13,552 bases of DNA from the NCBI GenBank assembly GCA_947175845.1, contig CAMWOK010000051.1:1-13552 (forward strand). The letters run 5' to 3'. Each line of letters opens with the position of its first letter. The stretch's first letter is position 1. A program made the position numbers and the translations under genes. Below the pieces are notes generated by a model that saw nothing but the letters and a program-made list of their open reading frames with translations, had not been told where the DNA came from and made no database searches. Shown piece after piece: positions 1 through 6,274 of the stretch. Source of the stretch: an uncultured Lachnospiraceae bacterium (GTDB taxonomy: Bacteria; Bacillota; Clostridia; Lachnospirales; Lachnospiraceae).

Positions 1-560
1 CCCGCAGAGCGGACCTCATCACAGTCTATTTTATATTATTCTCCCGTCTTTTTCCAGATTTTTATTTTGTCCGCCTCGCTGAATTGTCTCCATCGGGCGC
101 GCGCATCCGATTTTTGCGCAGTTTTGTTGCCTGGACAATCTGGCGCAAAAACATTTCAAAATACGCCTCCGTCTGCTATAATAAAAATATCGCTGCTGTA
201 TTTCAGGCGCTATCAGTAAAAAGCCATCTCAGAATGCAAGAAACTGTTTTGAAGGAACGCCAAAGCAGTTGCCAAACTTGTGAAAACAGAAGCTTTCCTA
301 TTATATTTGGGAAAATACAGATCGGGAACCAACGCCCCGCAGAACAGATAACGGAATCCTCAGTCTTTCAAGACAGCGCTCTTGGCCGGACTTTTCCATG
401 CCTGCGGGCTAAAAAAGAGCGGTATTGTGCTGCGATATAGATGAAAGCCGCGCATTTTCAAAGGAACGAACCATCAATTTGTTACCGGAAAAAGAACTAC
501 AAACTACAATCGCAGGGCGCATTTCAGACACGCTCTGGCACACGCAAAGGAGCACTCCAC
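1..560. other. Non-coding leader region, no gene seen
   Basis: I find no convincing gene here. A 118-codon open frame at 84-440 has no ribosome binding site, an atypical composition and no recognisable motif. The frame of the downstream radical SAM gene stays open back to 441, but that stretch (441-560) does not resemble the family and also lacks a Shine-Dalgarno. The region presumably holds the promoter and 5' leader of the gene at 561. I looked for a cobalamin riboswitch because the gene product has a B12-binding domain, and did not see its conserved core. Confidence 0.55.
154..182 (+). promoter_or_regulatory. Weak candidate sigma-A promoter upstream of the radical SAM gene
   Basis: A perfect -10 box TATAAT lies at 177-182. 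The best -35 at 17 bp spacing is TTTCAA (154-159), only a 3/6 match. If used, it would give a leader of roughly 370 nt before the ATG at 561. The -10 is convincing and the -35 is not. Confidence 0.25.
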
Positions 561-2393
561 ATGTTTAAAAACGCAACAGGCACTTTCCTGTTAACCGCAG
601 TCAACGCCAAATACATCCATTCCAATCCCGCCGTCTACAGCCTGAAAGCCTACGCGGACAAGTATTATCCCGACCGTCCCGCAGGCTGTGCGCTCGAGAT
701 TGCCGAGTACACAATCAACCAGACCACGGGCGCCATTCTCGCGGATCTGTACCGAAAAAAGCCGCAGGTCATCGCGTTCTCCTGCTATATCTGGAACTGG
801 ACGCTGATACAGGATCTGCTCGCAGAGCTGCCAAAGCTGCTGCCGGATACCGACCTGTGGCTCGGCGGACCAGAGGTTTCCTTCGATGCGGAAAAAATCA
901 TGCAGGCACTTCCCCAGCTCACCGGAATCATGGTGGGCGAGGGCGAGCAGACTCTTCTGGAACTGCTGCACGATTACTGGGAACAGCGCGGTTCGCTGCA
1001 GGAGATCCCGGGGATTGTCTGGCGGGGCGGTTTTACCGGCGCGCGGCAGGCTGCGGACATTGACCGGATACCTTTCTGGGCCGCCGTGGACACTCCGCAC
1101 ACAGACGCCCTCGCCACGTTCAAAAACCGCATTCTCTATTATGAATCCCAGCGCGGCTGTCCGTTTCAGTGCGCCTACTGCCTCTCCTCCATCGACAAAA
1201 AAGTGCGTCTGCGCGCCATTGACACGGTGAAAGCGGAGCTGCAATACTTTCTTGACAACCGGGTTCCACAGGTGAAATTTATCGACCGCACATTTAACTG
1301 CAGCGCAGATCACGCGCTCTCTGTCTGGAAGTATCTGGCAGAAAATGACAATGGTGTCACAAATTTCCACTTTGAGATCGCGGCGGATCTGCTGACGGAT
1401 GCGCAGCTGGATGTGATGCGCGGTATGCGCCCCGGCCTCATCCAGCTCGAAATCGGCGTGCAGTCTGCCAACGAGACGACCCTGAAAGCAATCAACCGGC
1501 ATATGGATATCGACGCGCTGCGCAAGACGGTATCCACCATTCGCGGATTTCAGAATATCCACCAGCACCTCGACCTCATCGCGGGACTTCCCCATGAGGA
1601 CTACGACAGCTTTGCGGAGTCGTTTGACACAGTGTACGCTATGGCGCCGGACCAGCTGCAGCTTGGATTTCTGAAAATATTAAAGGGATCTCCCATGGAA
1701 CAGCAGGCCCCAAAATACGGCATTGTGTACAGCGCAAAACCGCCCTACGAGGTGCTGTACACAAAGTGGCTGCGCTACGAGGATGTGCTGCAGTTAAAGG
1801 AGATTGAAGAGATGGTGGAACTCTATTACAATTCCGGCCAGTTTCGCCACACACTCCTGGTTCTGGCACAATTGTTTCCCTCGCCGTTTCACATGTATGA
1901 AGCACTCGCCCGGCACTACCGCGCAAACGGACTTTTCACAAACGTCCCTGCAAGAACCTACCGCTATCAGGTGCTGTTTGATTTCGCCTGTGCCGCCGCC
2001 CCGCACCAGCGCGCACTTTTTGCTGAACTTCTGACCTTTGACCTGTATCTGCGCGAAAATCTGAAATCCAGGCCCGACATTGCACCAGAGAACACTGCCG
2101 CAGAATTAAATACCTCTGAACCAAATGTTTCAGAGGTAAATGCCTTAAAGAAAAAAATACGCCAGTTTTACGCGCGGGAGGCGCAGGAACACTGCTATCT
2201 GAAGGGATATGACAGGTGCACCAGCGCCCAGCTTACGCGGATGACGCATATCGAGCGCTTTTTCTATCCCGTCTGGGAATCGCACGCCGCAGACTGCATG
2301 AAAAAGCGGGACACCCCCGCATACATCCTCTTTGACTATCAGAACCGCGGTGCGCTGACACACGACGCGGCATTTTATGAAATATCGCTGTAA
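561..2393 (+). CDS. B12-binding-domain radical SAM protein, DUF4080 family
   Basis: A 610-residue cytoplasmic iron-sulfur enzyme of the cobalamin-binding radical SAM class; the reaction of this subfamily is not known to me. Residues 1-145 form the Rossmann-like B12-binding domain (NAKYIHSNPA near 15-24, LGGPEVSF at 101-108). I do not see a classical DxHxxG cobalt-ligand motif. The radical SAM core follows, with the cluster motif CxxxCxxC at C200, C204 and C207 and the helper segments LIQLEIGVQS (293-302) and DLIAGLPHED (338-347). Residues 365-605 match the DUF4080 C-terminal region (KILKGSPME, then PPYEVLYTKWLRYED). Residues 511-530 look like a variable low-complexity linker. The ATG at 561 was chosen because AAAGGAG (546-552) sits 8 nt upstream and family similarity begins there. 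It appears monocistronic and ends against a large stem-loop. The family call is secure; the substrate is unknown. Confidence 0.9.
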   Translation: MFKNATGTFLLTAVNAKYIHSNPAVYSLKAYADKYYPDRPAGCALEIAEYTINQTTGAILADLYRKKPQVIAFSCYIWNWTLIQDLLAELPKLLPDTDLWLGGPEVSFDAEKIMQALPQLTGIMVGEGEQTLLELLHDYWEQRGSLQEIPGIVWRGGFTGARQAADIDRIPFWAAVDTPHTDALATFKNRILYYESQRGCPFQCAYCLSSIDKKVRLRAIDTVKAELQYFLDNRVPQVKFIDRTFNCSADHALSVWKYLAENDNGVTNFHFEIAADLLTDAQLDVMRGMRPGLIQLEIGVQSANETTLKAINRHMDIDALRKTVSTIRGFQNIHQHLDLIAGLPHEDYDSFAESFDTVYAMAPDQLQLGFLKILKGSPMEQQAPKYGIVYSAKPPYEVLYTKWLRYEDVLQLKEIEEMVELYYNSGQFRHTLLVLAQLFPSPFHMYEALARHYRANGLFTNVPARTYRYQVLFDFACAAAPHQRALFAELLTFDLYLRENLKSRPDIAPENTAAELNTSEPNVSEVNALKKKIRQFYAREAQEHCYLKGYDRCTSAQLTRMTHIERFFYPVWESHAADCMKKRDTPAYILFDYQNRGALTHDAAFYEISL

Positions 2394-2395
2394 GG

Positions 2396-2462
2396 AGCTG
2401 TCAGGAAAATCTTTCCGCAGTATTTTGCGCTGCGTCGCGTCGCGACACAGCGCCTGACAGCT
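2396..2462. terminator. Long compound stem-loop between convergent genes (bidirectional terminator or dispersed repeat)
   Basis: A perfect 10-bp outer stem, AGCTGTCAGG (2396-2405) with CCTGACAGCT (2453-2462), encloses a second strong GC stem, GCGCTG (2427-2432) with CAGCGC (2448-2453), which continues inward through GTCGCG/CGCGAC. It starts 2 bp after the stop of the radical SAM gene and ends 5 bp before the stop of the convergent dipeptidase, so it fills the intergenic gap. There is no U-run after either arm. It could therefore work as a structure-only bidirectional terminator or be a REP-like repeat copy. Confidence 0.6.
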
Positions 2463-2467
2463 GCACT

Positions 2468-3454
2468 TTACAGAAGCTCTCTGTACACCCGCAGGACATT
2501 CCTGCACAAAATGTTCTCGATCTCCGCGCCGGTGAACCGCTGCCGCCCGAGCGCGTCCACAAGCTTATCCATCTGAGAACAGTCCGCAATCTCAAGTTCC
2601 CCGTCAATGCCGTCAAAATCGGAGCCAAGCCCGAGGCACTCCGCGCCGCCGACATTGACAATGTGGCGCGCGTGCTCCGCCATCCGCGCCGCGCTGGAAT
2701 AGCTGTCGTTCGTCTCATTCAAAAAGCAGCCGTAATAATTCAGCCCGATGACGCCGCCCCTGTCCGCTATTTTGCGAATCATGGCGTCCGTGAGGTTTCT
2801 TGCGTGCCCGCACAGCGCGCGCGCATTGGAATGACTCGCCACAAACGGCTTTTTCGTGTGGTTTGCGACATCCCAGAACCCCGCGTCCGACAGGTGGGAG
2901 ACGTCGATAATCATGCCCAGTTCCTCCATGCGCTCGACAAACAAAAATCCCTTTCTCGTCAATCCGTTCGTGTTGTCAAATCCAAATAATCCGCTGTCCC
3001 CCGATCCGTTTTGCACAATAATATTCGGGAACGCCAGCTCGTTTGGATAATTCCACGTCAGCGTCATCATGCGCGCGCCGCGCCGATACAGGGTTTCCAG
3101 ATTTTCAATCTCCCCCTTGCAGCATCCGCCCTCCTCGATTGTCATGAGCGCTGACAGTCTGCCCTGCCGCTCATTCCCGAGAATCTCGTCGTAGGATTTT
3201 ATGGCACCAATGTCATTTTTGTTCTGCTCAATCTCCTCGTAGAACACGTCTATCAGTTCCGACACGTACGCAAACGGGTCAAGTCCCCTTTTCAGGTCAA
3301 TGTACATGGCGAAATTCTGCAAAAGATAGCCCGCTTTCTTCATCTTCTGAATGTCTACGTGCAGCGTATTCTGGGAAAGCTGCTGCGGCGCCCCCCGTCT
3401 TCTGCTCTCCCAAATTACCGATATCGTGTCGCAGTGCATATCCACTATTTTCAT
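2468..3454 (-). CDS. Membrane dipeptidase family protein (peptidase M19, renal-dipeptidase type)
   Basis: A 328-residue zinc dipeptidase of the M19/amidohydrolase-fold family, expected to hydrolyse dipeptides, possibly including D-residue-containing ones. The family's dinuclear metal ligands can be placed: H7 and D9 (DMHCDT), E108 (IEEGG), H187 (DVSHLS) and H208 (ASHSNA). The catalytic-site Asp is D279 in GLGSDFDG and the substrate-binding Arg is R219 in ARNLTD. There is no signal peptide, so it is probably cytoplasmic, as usual for bacterial members. The length is normal. The start is supported by GGGAGG (3461-3466) 6 nt before the ATG. It lies only 24 bp after the stop of the PIN-like gene at 3479-4135, so the two are probably cotranscribed, although no functional link is obvious. 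Confidence 0.92.
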   Translation of the reverse strand: MKIVDMHCDTISVIWESRRRGAPQQLSQNTLHVDIQKMKKAGYLLQNFAMYIDLKRGLDPFAYVSELIDVFYEEIEQNKNDIGAIKSYDEILGNERQGRLSALMTIEEGGCCKGEIENLETLYRRGARMMTLTWNYPNELAFPNIIVQNGSGDSGLFGFDNTNGLTRKGFLFVERMEELGMIIDVSHLSDAGFWDVANHTKKPFVASHSNARALCGHARNLTDAMIRKIADRGGVIGLNYYGCFLNETNDSYSSAARMAEHARHIVNVGGAECLGLGSDFDGIDGELEIADCSQMDKLVDALGRQRFTGAEIENILCRNVLRVYRELL

Positions 3455-3478
3455 AAAATCCCTCCCGCGCAGCCACCG

Positions 3479-4135
3479 CTATGACTTCTGCTTTTCCCGG
3501 AGCAGTGTCTTGAGCTTTTTGTATATCGCACTGCTCTTCTGGCTGTCCCGAAACTCCTTGCTGAGTCCGTTATTGATGGCAACCCGCGTCTTGTAGCTGT
3601 TGAATATCTCGAGTATTTTGTCCGTGTATTCCTCCTCCGTGAGATACTGCAGCAGCTCCTCCTTCGTCGCCTTGTTCGAATCCGAAACTTTGGATTTGCC
3701 CTTGGGTTTCGCCTTGGGCTTTGGCTCCTCCGCCGCCGCAACGACAGGCGCTGCCGCCTTGGGTTCCTTCTCCTCGCCCGTAAAATTAGCAACTCTCTGA
3801 ACCTTGACGCTGCGCTCCGCCCAGAAGTCAACCAGATGGTTGAATCCGGTGTCCTTCGATACGATGTAAAAACAGTCGTCAGCATCCTCCCGCTTTGCGA
3901 TCATGTATCCCAAGTAGGACGCCAGCTGAAAATCCAGCGAATTTTTGGCGCCCGTGCCCGCCTTGTAGGATTCCAGCCGCGCCTTCTGCCGCACAATCTT
4001 CTCCACCAGTTCCAGCGAAAACGCCTTGCTCTGTTCTGTGTACATCACGCAGATGACGTCCTGCTCCCCGAGGTTTTCCACCCCGGCAAATCCATCTGCA
4101 TGGACATTTTCATAGTCTATAAAGTAATAATTCAT
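3479..4135 (-). CDS. PIN/NYN-like nuclease-fold protein with charged linker and C-terminal helical tail
   Basis: A 218-residue protein beginning with the hallmark YFIDYENVH (4-12). The acidic residues D7, E9, D68 (NSLDFQLASY) and D95 (VSKDTGFNHL) fit the metal-binding acidic cluster of PIN-like/NYN RNases, so cleavage of an RNA substrate is a reasonable inference. The nuclease-like domain covers about residues 1-118. Residues 120-157 are an Ala/Pro/Lys/Glu-rich disordered linker. Residues 158-215 form a predicted helical segment (EEEYTDKILEIFNSYKTR) of unknown role, perhaps RNA or partner binding. The best Shine-Dalgarno, AGGAGG (4150-4155), is an unusually long 14 nt from the ATG; a weaker AGGA lies closer. 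No in-frame start fits better. First gene of a likely operon with the dipeptidase. Confidence 0.82.
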   Translation of the reverse strand: MNYYFIDYENVHADGFAGVENLGEQDVICVMYTEQSKAFSLELVEKIVRQKARLESYKAGTGAKNSLDFQLASYLGYMIAKREDADDCFYIVSKDTGFNHLVDFWAERSVKVQRVANFTGEEKEPKAAAPVVAAAEEPKPKAKPKGKSKVSDSNKATKEELLQYLTEEEYTDKILEIFNSYKTRVAINNGLSKEFRDSQKSSAIYKKLKTLLREKQKS

Positions 4136-4207
4136 ATTTCCTGCAATTTCCTCCTCATTAAATCAATTCTGTCGAAACCATTTCCAACAATTTTGTCTGT
4201 ATGATTT

Positions 4208-4236
4208 ATTATACCATGTCCCCCTGTTATCCACAA
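4208..4236 (-). promoter_or_regulatory. Sigma-A-type promoter for the PIN-like/dipeptidase operon
   Basis: On the minus strand, TTGTGG (4231-4236) is followed after 17 bp by TATAAT (4208-4213), preceded by a TG extended -10 (TGGTATAAT). It sits about 72 bp upstream of the ATG at 4135 in the gap after the WYL gene, which is where the operon promoter is expected. Confidence 0.6.
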
Positions 4237-4287
4237 CAAAAACAGTGACGGCAATCACGGTAAATATCGTAAAATTACGCTTTTGTC

Positions 4288-5145
4288 TCATCCGGCAGGT
4301 TCATAGTTCTGCCGGATCCCCTCTGCAAATTCCTGTATTTCCTGCCGAAACTGCGCCGGCTCCAGCAGTTGTGCGCCGCTTCCAAAAGAGACAATCCAGG
4401 TGATGACCGCTGTTTTGTCCGTAAAGCCATGCGTAAAAAGCAGGCTTCCGTCGGACTGGCGCACAAAGCTTTCCGGCCCGAACTCCTCCACCAGACGCCA
4501 CTCAAACTGCGGCTGAACGACGGCTTTTACCTCATACCCGCAGGGAAAAACATGCTGCTGCGACAAGTCCGGAGGCGGCACAGGCCGCTTTTCAAAATGC
4601 GCCTCTGTCCGCAGCGCCACCATGCGGTTGAGCTTGAACAGACGAAAGTCGCTGCGCCGAGTGCACCAGCCCCACACATACCAGCTCGACCACTGAAAGA
4701 TCAGATAGTACGGCTCGATGACGCGGCTGGTTTCCCCTGTCGGCGCAAAGTAGGTGAACGCGACGGTGCGCGCGGTGCATATCGCGCTGTGAATCAACTC
4801 GATTTTGGGCGACAGGGATTCCCTGTACCGCGAGGAGAGGTCTATCAGGATGTGGTCGTCCCCCGACAGCACGTTCGATGCGTCGGACGACAGTTTTTCC
4901 ATCAGCTGGGCATAACGGCTCGTACCGCTGACACTGTCGAGACTGCGAAGCCCCGCCAGCACTGCCTGCATGTCCGAGGTACTCAGCAGCGTTTTGTCTA
5001 TCTTGTAATTGTCCATAATCGAGATCCCGCCGTTGTGCCCCTGCTCTGTCACAAGCGGAATCCCCGCCATGCACAGCGCGTCAATATCGCGGACTATCGT
5101 GCGCCGCGACACCTCGAATTTCTCTGCCAGATAGGGCGCTGTCAC
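4288..5145 (-). CDS. WYL-domain transcriptional regulator (HTH_11 + WYL), 5'-truncated by an amber codon
   Basis: A YafY-type DNA-binding regulator with a WYL sensor domain. The recognition-helix region (TAPYLAEKFEVSRRTIVRDI) is intact near the new N-terminus. The WYL domain is seen in WSSWYVWGWCTRRSDFRLFKL (about residues 152-172; the WYL triplet is WYV), with a normal C-terminal extension. The natural start is clearly the ATG at 5197-5199, which has GGAG 7 nt upstream and encodes MKLDRMIGILSILL, but codon 15 is TAG (5155-5157) where relatives usually have Gln. Translation could resume at the GTG 5143-5145, which has AAGGAG only 3 nt before it; that product (285 residues) lacks the first helix of the winged HTH. 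The end of the gene carries a 9-bp inverted repeat, ATCCGGCAG/CTGCCGGAT (4290-4298, 4310-4318), overlapping the stop codon. It lies 79 bp downstream of DUF4291 and may have regulated that gene. Family sure; functionality doubtful. Confidence 0.75.
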   Translation of the reverse strand: MTAPYLAEKFEVSRRTIVRDIDALCMAGIPLVTEQGHNGGISIMDNYKIDKTLLSTSDMQAVLAGLRSLDSVSGTSRYAQLMEKLSSDASNVLSGDDHILIDLSSRYRESLSPKIELIHSAICTARTVAFTYFAPTGETSRVIEPYYLIFQWSSWYVWGWCTRRSDFRLFKLNRMVALRTEAHFEKRPVPPPDLSQQHVFPCGYEVKAVVQPQFEWRLVEEFGPESFVRQSDGSLLFTHGFTDKTAVITWIVSFGSGAQLLEPAQFRQEIQEFAEGIRQNYEPAG

Positions 5146-5154
5146 CTTCTCCTT

Positions 5155-5199
5155 CTACAGCAGTATGGACAGGATTCCTATCATTCGATCCAGTTTCAT
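5155..5199 (-). pseudogene. Detached N-terminus of the WYL regulator, ending in an in-frame TAG
   Basis: Fourteen codons (MKLDRMIGILSILL) are followed by TAG at 5155-5157 and then, in the same frame, KEKVTAPYLAEKF and the rest of the regulator. The segment is the typical first helix of HTH_11/WYL regulators and has a good Shine-Dalgarno (GGAG, 5207-5210). A single C-to-T change (CAG to TAG) explains the break. No frameshift is involved. Confidence 0.8.
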
Positions 5200-5278
5200 A
5201 ACGTTTCTCCGTATTCTGTTTGTACAGTCCTCAAAGCCGCACAGGCAGATTGCGTGCTCGCGTATTGTAATTGGGGTC

Positions 5279-5866
5279 CTACTTCATATCCAGCCTGTTT
5301 CGAACCGCTCTGTCCGCGATGGGATACATCCTTTCCGACGGCAAATCCTTCGCGCACAGTATTCCGTTCTTCCTCTGCGCATTCCACTTGCGCACCAGCG
5401 GCGTCAGATCCGCAATGCGGCTGATTCCGGTATCCAGAAAATCGCGCAGCGCGCCCTTCTTCAATCCAATCTGAATTGCCGCGCGGTTGATGGCATTTCC
5501 GTTTATGCTTCTGTCCGGGTCCCACTGGCAGTAAACCTCTGCCTCTCCAAACACTTTCTGCCACTCCTCGCCTGTACAGTCGCGCGCGTCCGGGGAGGTC
5601 AGAACCGCTTTTTCCAGCAGCGCCTCGAAGCTGCTCCGATAAATATCCAGCGCCAGAATGCACTCCTGATTTTTCCTCGTTCCCCAGTTCGAACGATACA
5701 TCATCCACAGAAAAGATGGCTTTATCCACGTCATCCGATTCTCGTTAAAATGTTCTCCAAAAGTCTGCAATTCAACCGCTTCCCTGGCGATCTCCTCATT
5801 GTACGCCTGGTAGACGCGGATGCACTGTCGGTCATACTGCGCAAAAACCTCTCTCTCGTACGTCAT
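5279..5866 (-). CDS. DUF4291 domain protein, function unknown
   Basis: A 195-residue soluble protein matching DUF4291 over its whole length: an N-terminal IRVYQAYNEEIAREAV (16-31), the signature RMTWIKPSFLWMMYRSNW (44-61), and QWDPDR (114-119) with the family's C-terminal region after it. The biochemical role of the family is not known to me, and the conserved Arg, Trp and Asp residues only hint at a ligand or nucleic-acid pocket. The start is well supported, with AGGAGG (5873-5878) 6 nt before the ATG. It precedes the interrupted WYL regulator in the same direction and may be cotranscribed with it; its own promoter is at 5942-5970. Confidence 0.88.
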   Translation of the reverse strand: MTYEREVFAQYDRQCIRVYQAYNEEIAREAVELQTFGEHFNENRMTWIKPSFLWMMYRSNWGTRKNQECILALDIYRSSFEALLEKAVLTSPDARDCTGEEWQKVFGEAEVYCQWDPDRSINGNAINRAAIQIGLKKGALRDFLDTGISRIADLTPLVRKWNAQRKNGILCAKDLPSERMYPIADRAVRNRLDMK

Positions 5867-5941
5867 ATCTGCCCTCCTGTCTGTTCCTCACACGCTCTGC
5901 ATACAACGCCCAGCCTGTTTTACTTCCTTATTTACAAAATA

Positions 5942-5970
5942 ATAATAACATCTATTGCATCTGTGCGCAA
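5942..5970 (-). promoter_or_regulatory. Promoter for DUF4291 (divergent arm)
   Basis: On the minus strand, TTGCGC (5965-5970) is followed after 17 bp by TATTAT (5942-5947). It would start transcription near 5935 and give a leader of about 70 nt before the DUF4291 ATG. Its -35 is only 4 bp from the -35 of the opposite promoter. Confidence 0.5.
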
Positions 5971-5974
5971 TTCG

Positions 5975-6003
5975 TTGACCCTGCATTTTTTGCATGATAT
6001 AAT
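5975..6003 (+). promoter_or_regulatory. Strong promoter reading rightward toward the membrane-anchored protein
   Basis: TTGACC (5975-5980, 5/6 match to consensus) and TATAAT (5998-6003, 6/6) are separated by exactly 17 bp. This is the best promoter in the window. Transcription would start near 6010, leaving a leader of about 265 nt before the TTG start at 6275. That leader contains the palindromes and the small ORF listed separately. Confidence 0.7.
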
Positions 6004-6031
6004 TTTCTCAGGAACTGCTAGGAAAGAATTT

Positions 6032-6100
6032 ATGGCAGATTCGCTATGCCATAGTCTCGGAACGCTTAAAACGGAGTGGAATAAATTGAATTGCAATTGA
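6032..6100 (+). CDS. Possible 22-codon leader peptide in the 5' leader of the 6275 gene
   Basis: ATG 6032-6034 is preceded by AGGAAAG (6020-6026) at acceptable spacing and reads MADSLCHSLG and on to a TGA at 6098-6100. It lies just downstream of the 5975-6003 promoter. The start codon sits in a 7-bp hairpin, TATGGCA/TGCCATA (6031-6037, 6047-6053). The ORF runs into the AT-rich palindrome at 6074-6143, so its translation would interfere with folding there. It shows no run of one amino acid as in classical attenuators. It could be chance; confidence is low. Confidence 0.25.
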   Translation: MADSLCHSLGTLKTEWNKLNCN

Positions 6101-6143
6101 ATGCAATTCAATGCATTTAAATACAATTCAACACATTCCATTC
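6074..6143. repeat. AT-rich nested palindrome (long imperfect hairpin) in the leader
   Basis: GAGTGGAAT (6074-6082) pairs with ATTCCATTC (6135-6143) through one G-U pair. After a 3x3 internal loop, TTGAATTG (6086-6093) pairs with CAATTCAA (6124-6131). At the apex ATTGAAT (6096-6102) and ATTCAAT (6106-6112) form a perfect 7-bp hairpin with a GCA loop. Related ATTGCA/AATGCA words recur throughout. No U-run follows directly, so it is not a standard terminator. It may be a leader regulatory structure, a protein-binding site or a small repeat element. Confidence 0.6.
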
Positions 6144-6274
6144 GAAGTCCGCAGAGCAGGCAGGAATGTCACGCACAGGAACTTCTCCTGCTGCAGATGT
6201 GTTTTTGCAGGGAATATCTTATATAGCAGGCCGATTGTACGATAATTCTATAATATACAGAAAGGAGACTCCGG

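Noticed and set aside
9..74. GCGGAC (9-14) with GTCCGC (69-74) as a long-range stem
   Set aside because: Only 6 bp across an AT-rich 54-nt loop; likely chance.
84..440. 118-codon open frame on the plus strand upstream of the radical SAM gene
   Set aside because: No Shine-Dalgarno, no family-like motif, and composition like non-coding DNA.
441..560. N-terminal extension of the radical SAM protein to an ATG at 441
   Set aside because: Homology and a good ribosome binding site both begin at 561; the extra 40 residues look random.
1..560. Cobalamin riboswitch before the B12-binding radical SAM gene
   Set aside because: No B12-box-like core could be found.
591..1595. 334-codon open frame antisense to the radical SAM gene
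   Set aside because: A shadow of a GC-rich real gene; no recognisable domain.
4369..5424. 351-codon plus-strand open frame across the WYL regulator
   Set aside because: Antisense shadow; Arg/His-rich composition, and it runs through two real genes and the gap between them.
5932..6141. 69-codon minus-strand ORF through the palindrome
   Set aside because: No Shine-Dalgarno, and much of it merely translates the repeat.
6249..6254. TATAAT just upstream of the 6275 gene
   Set aside because: No -35 at suitable distance, and transcription would begin on the ribosome binding site itself.
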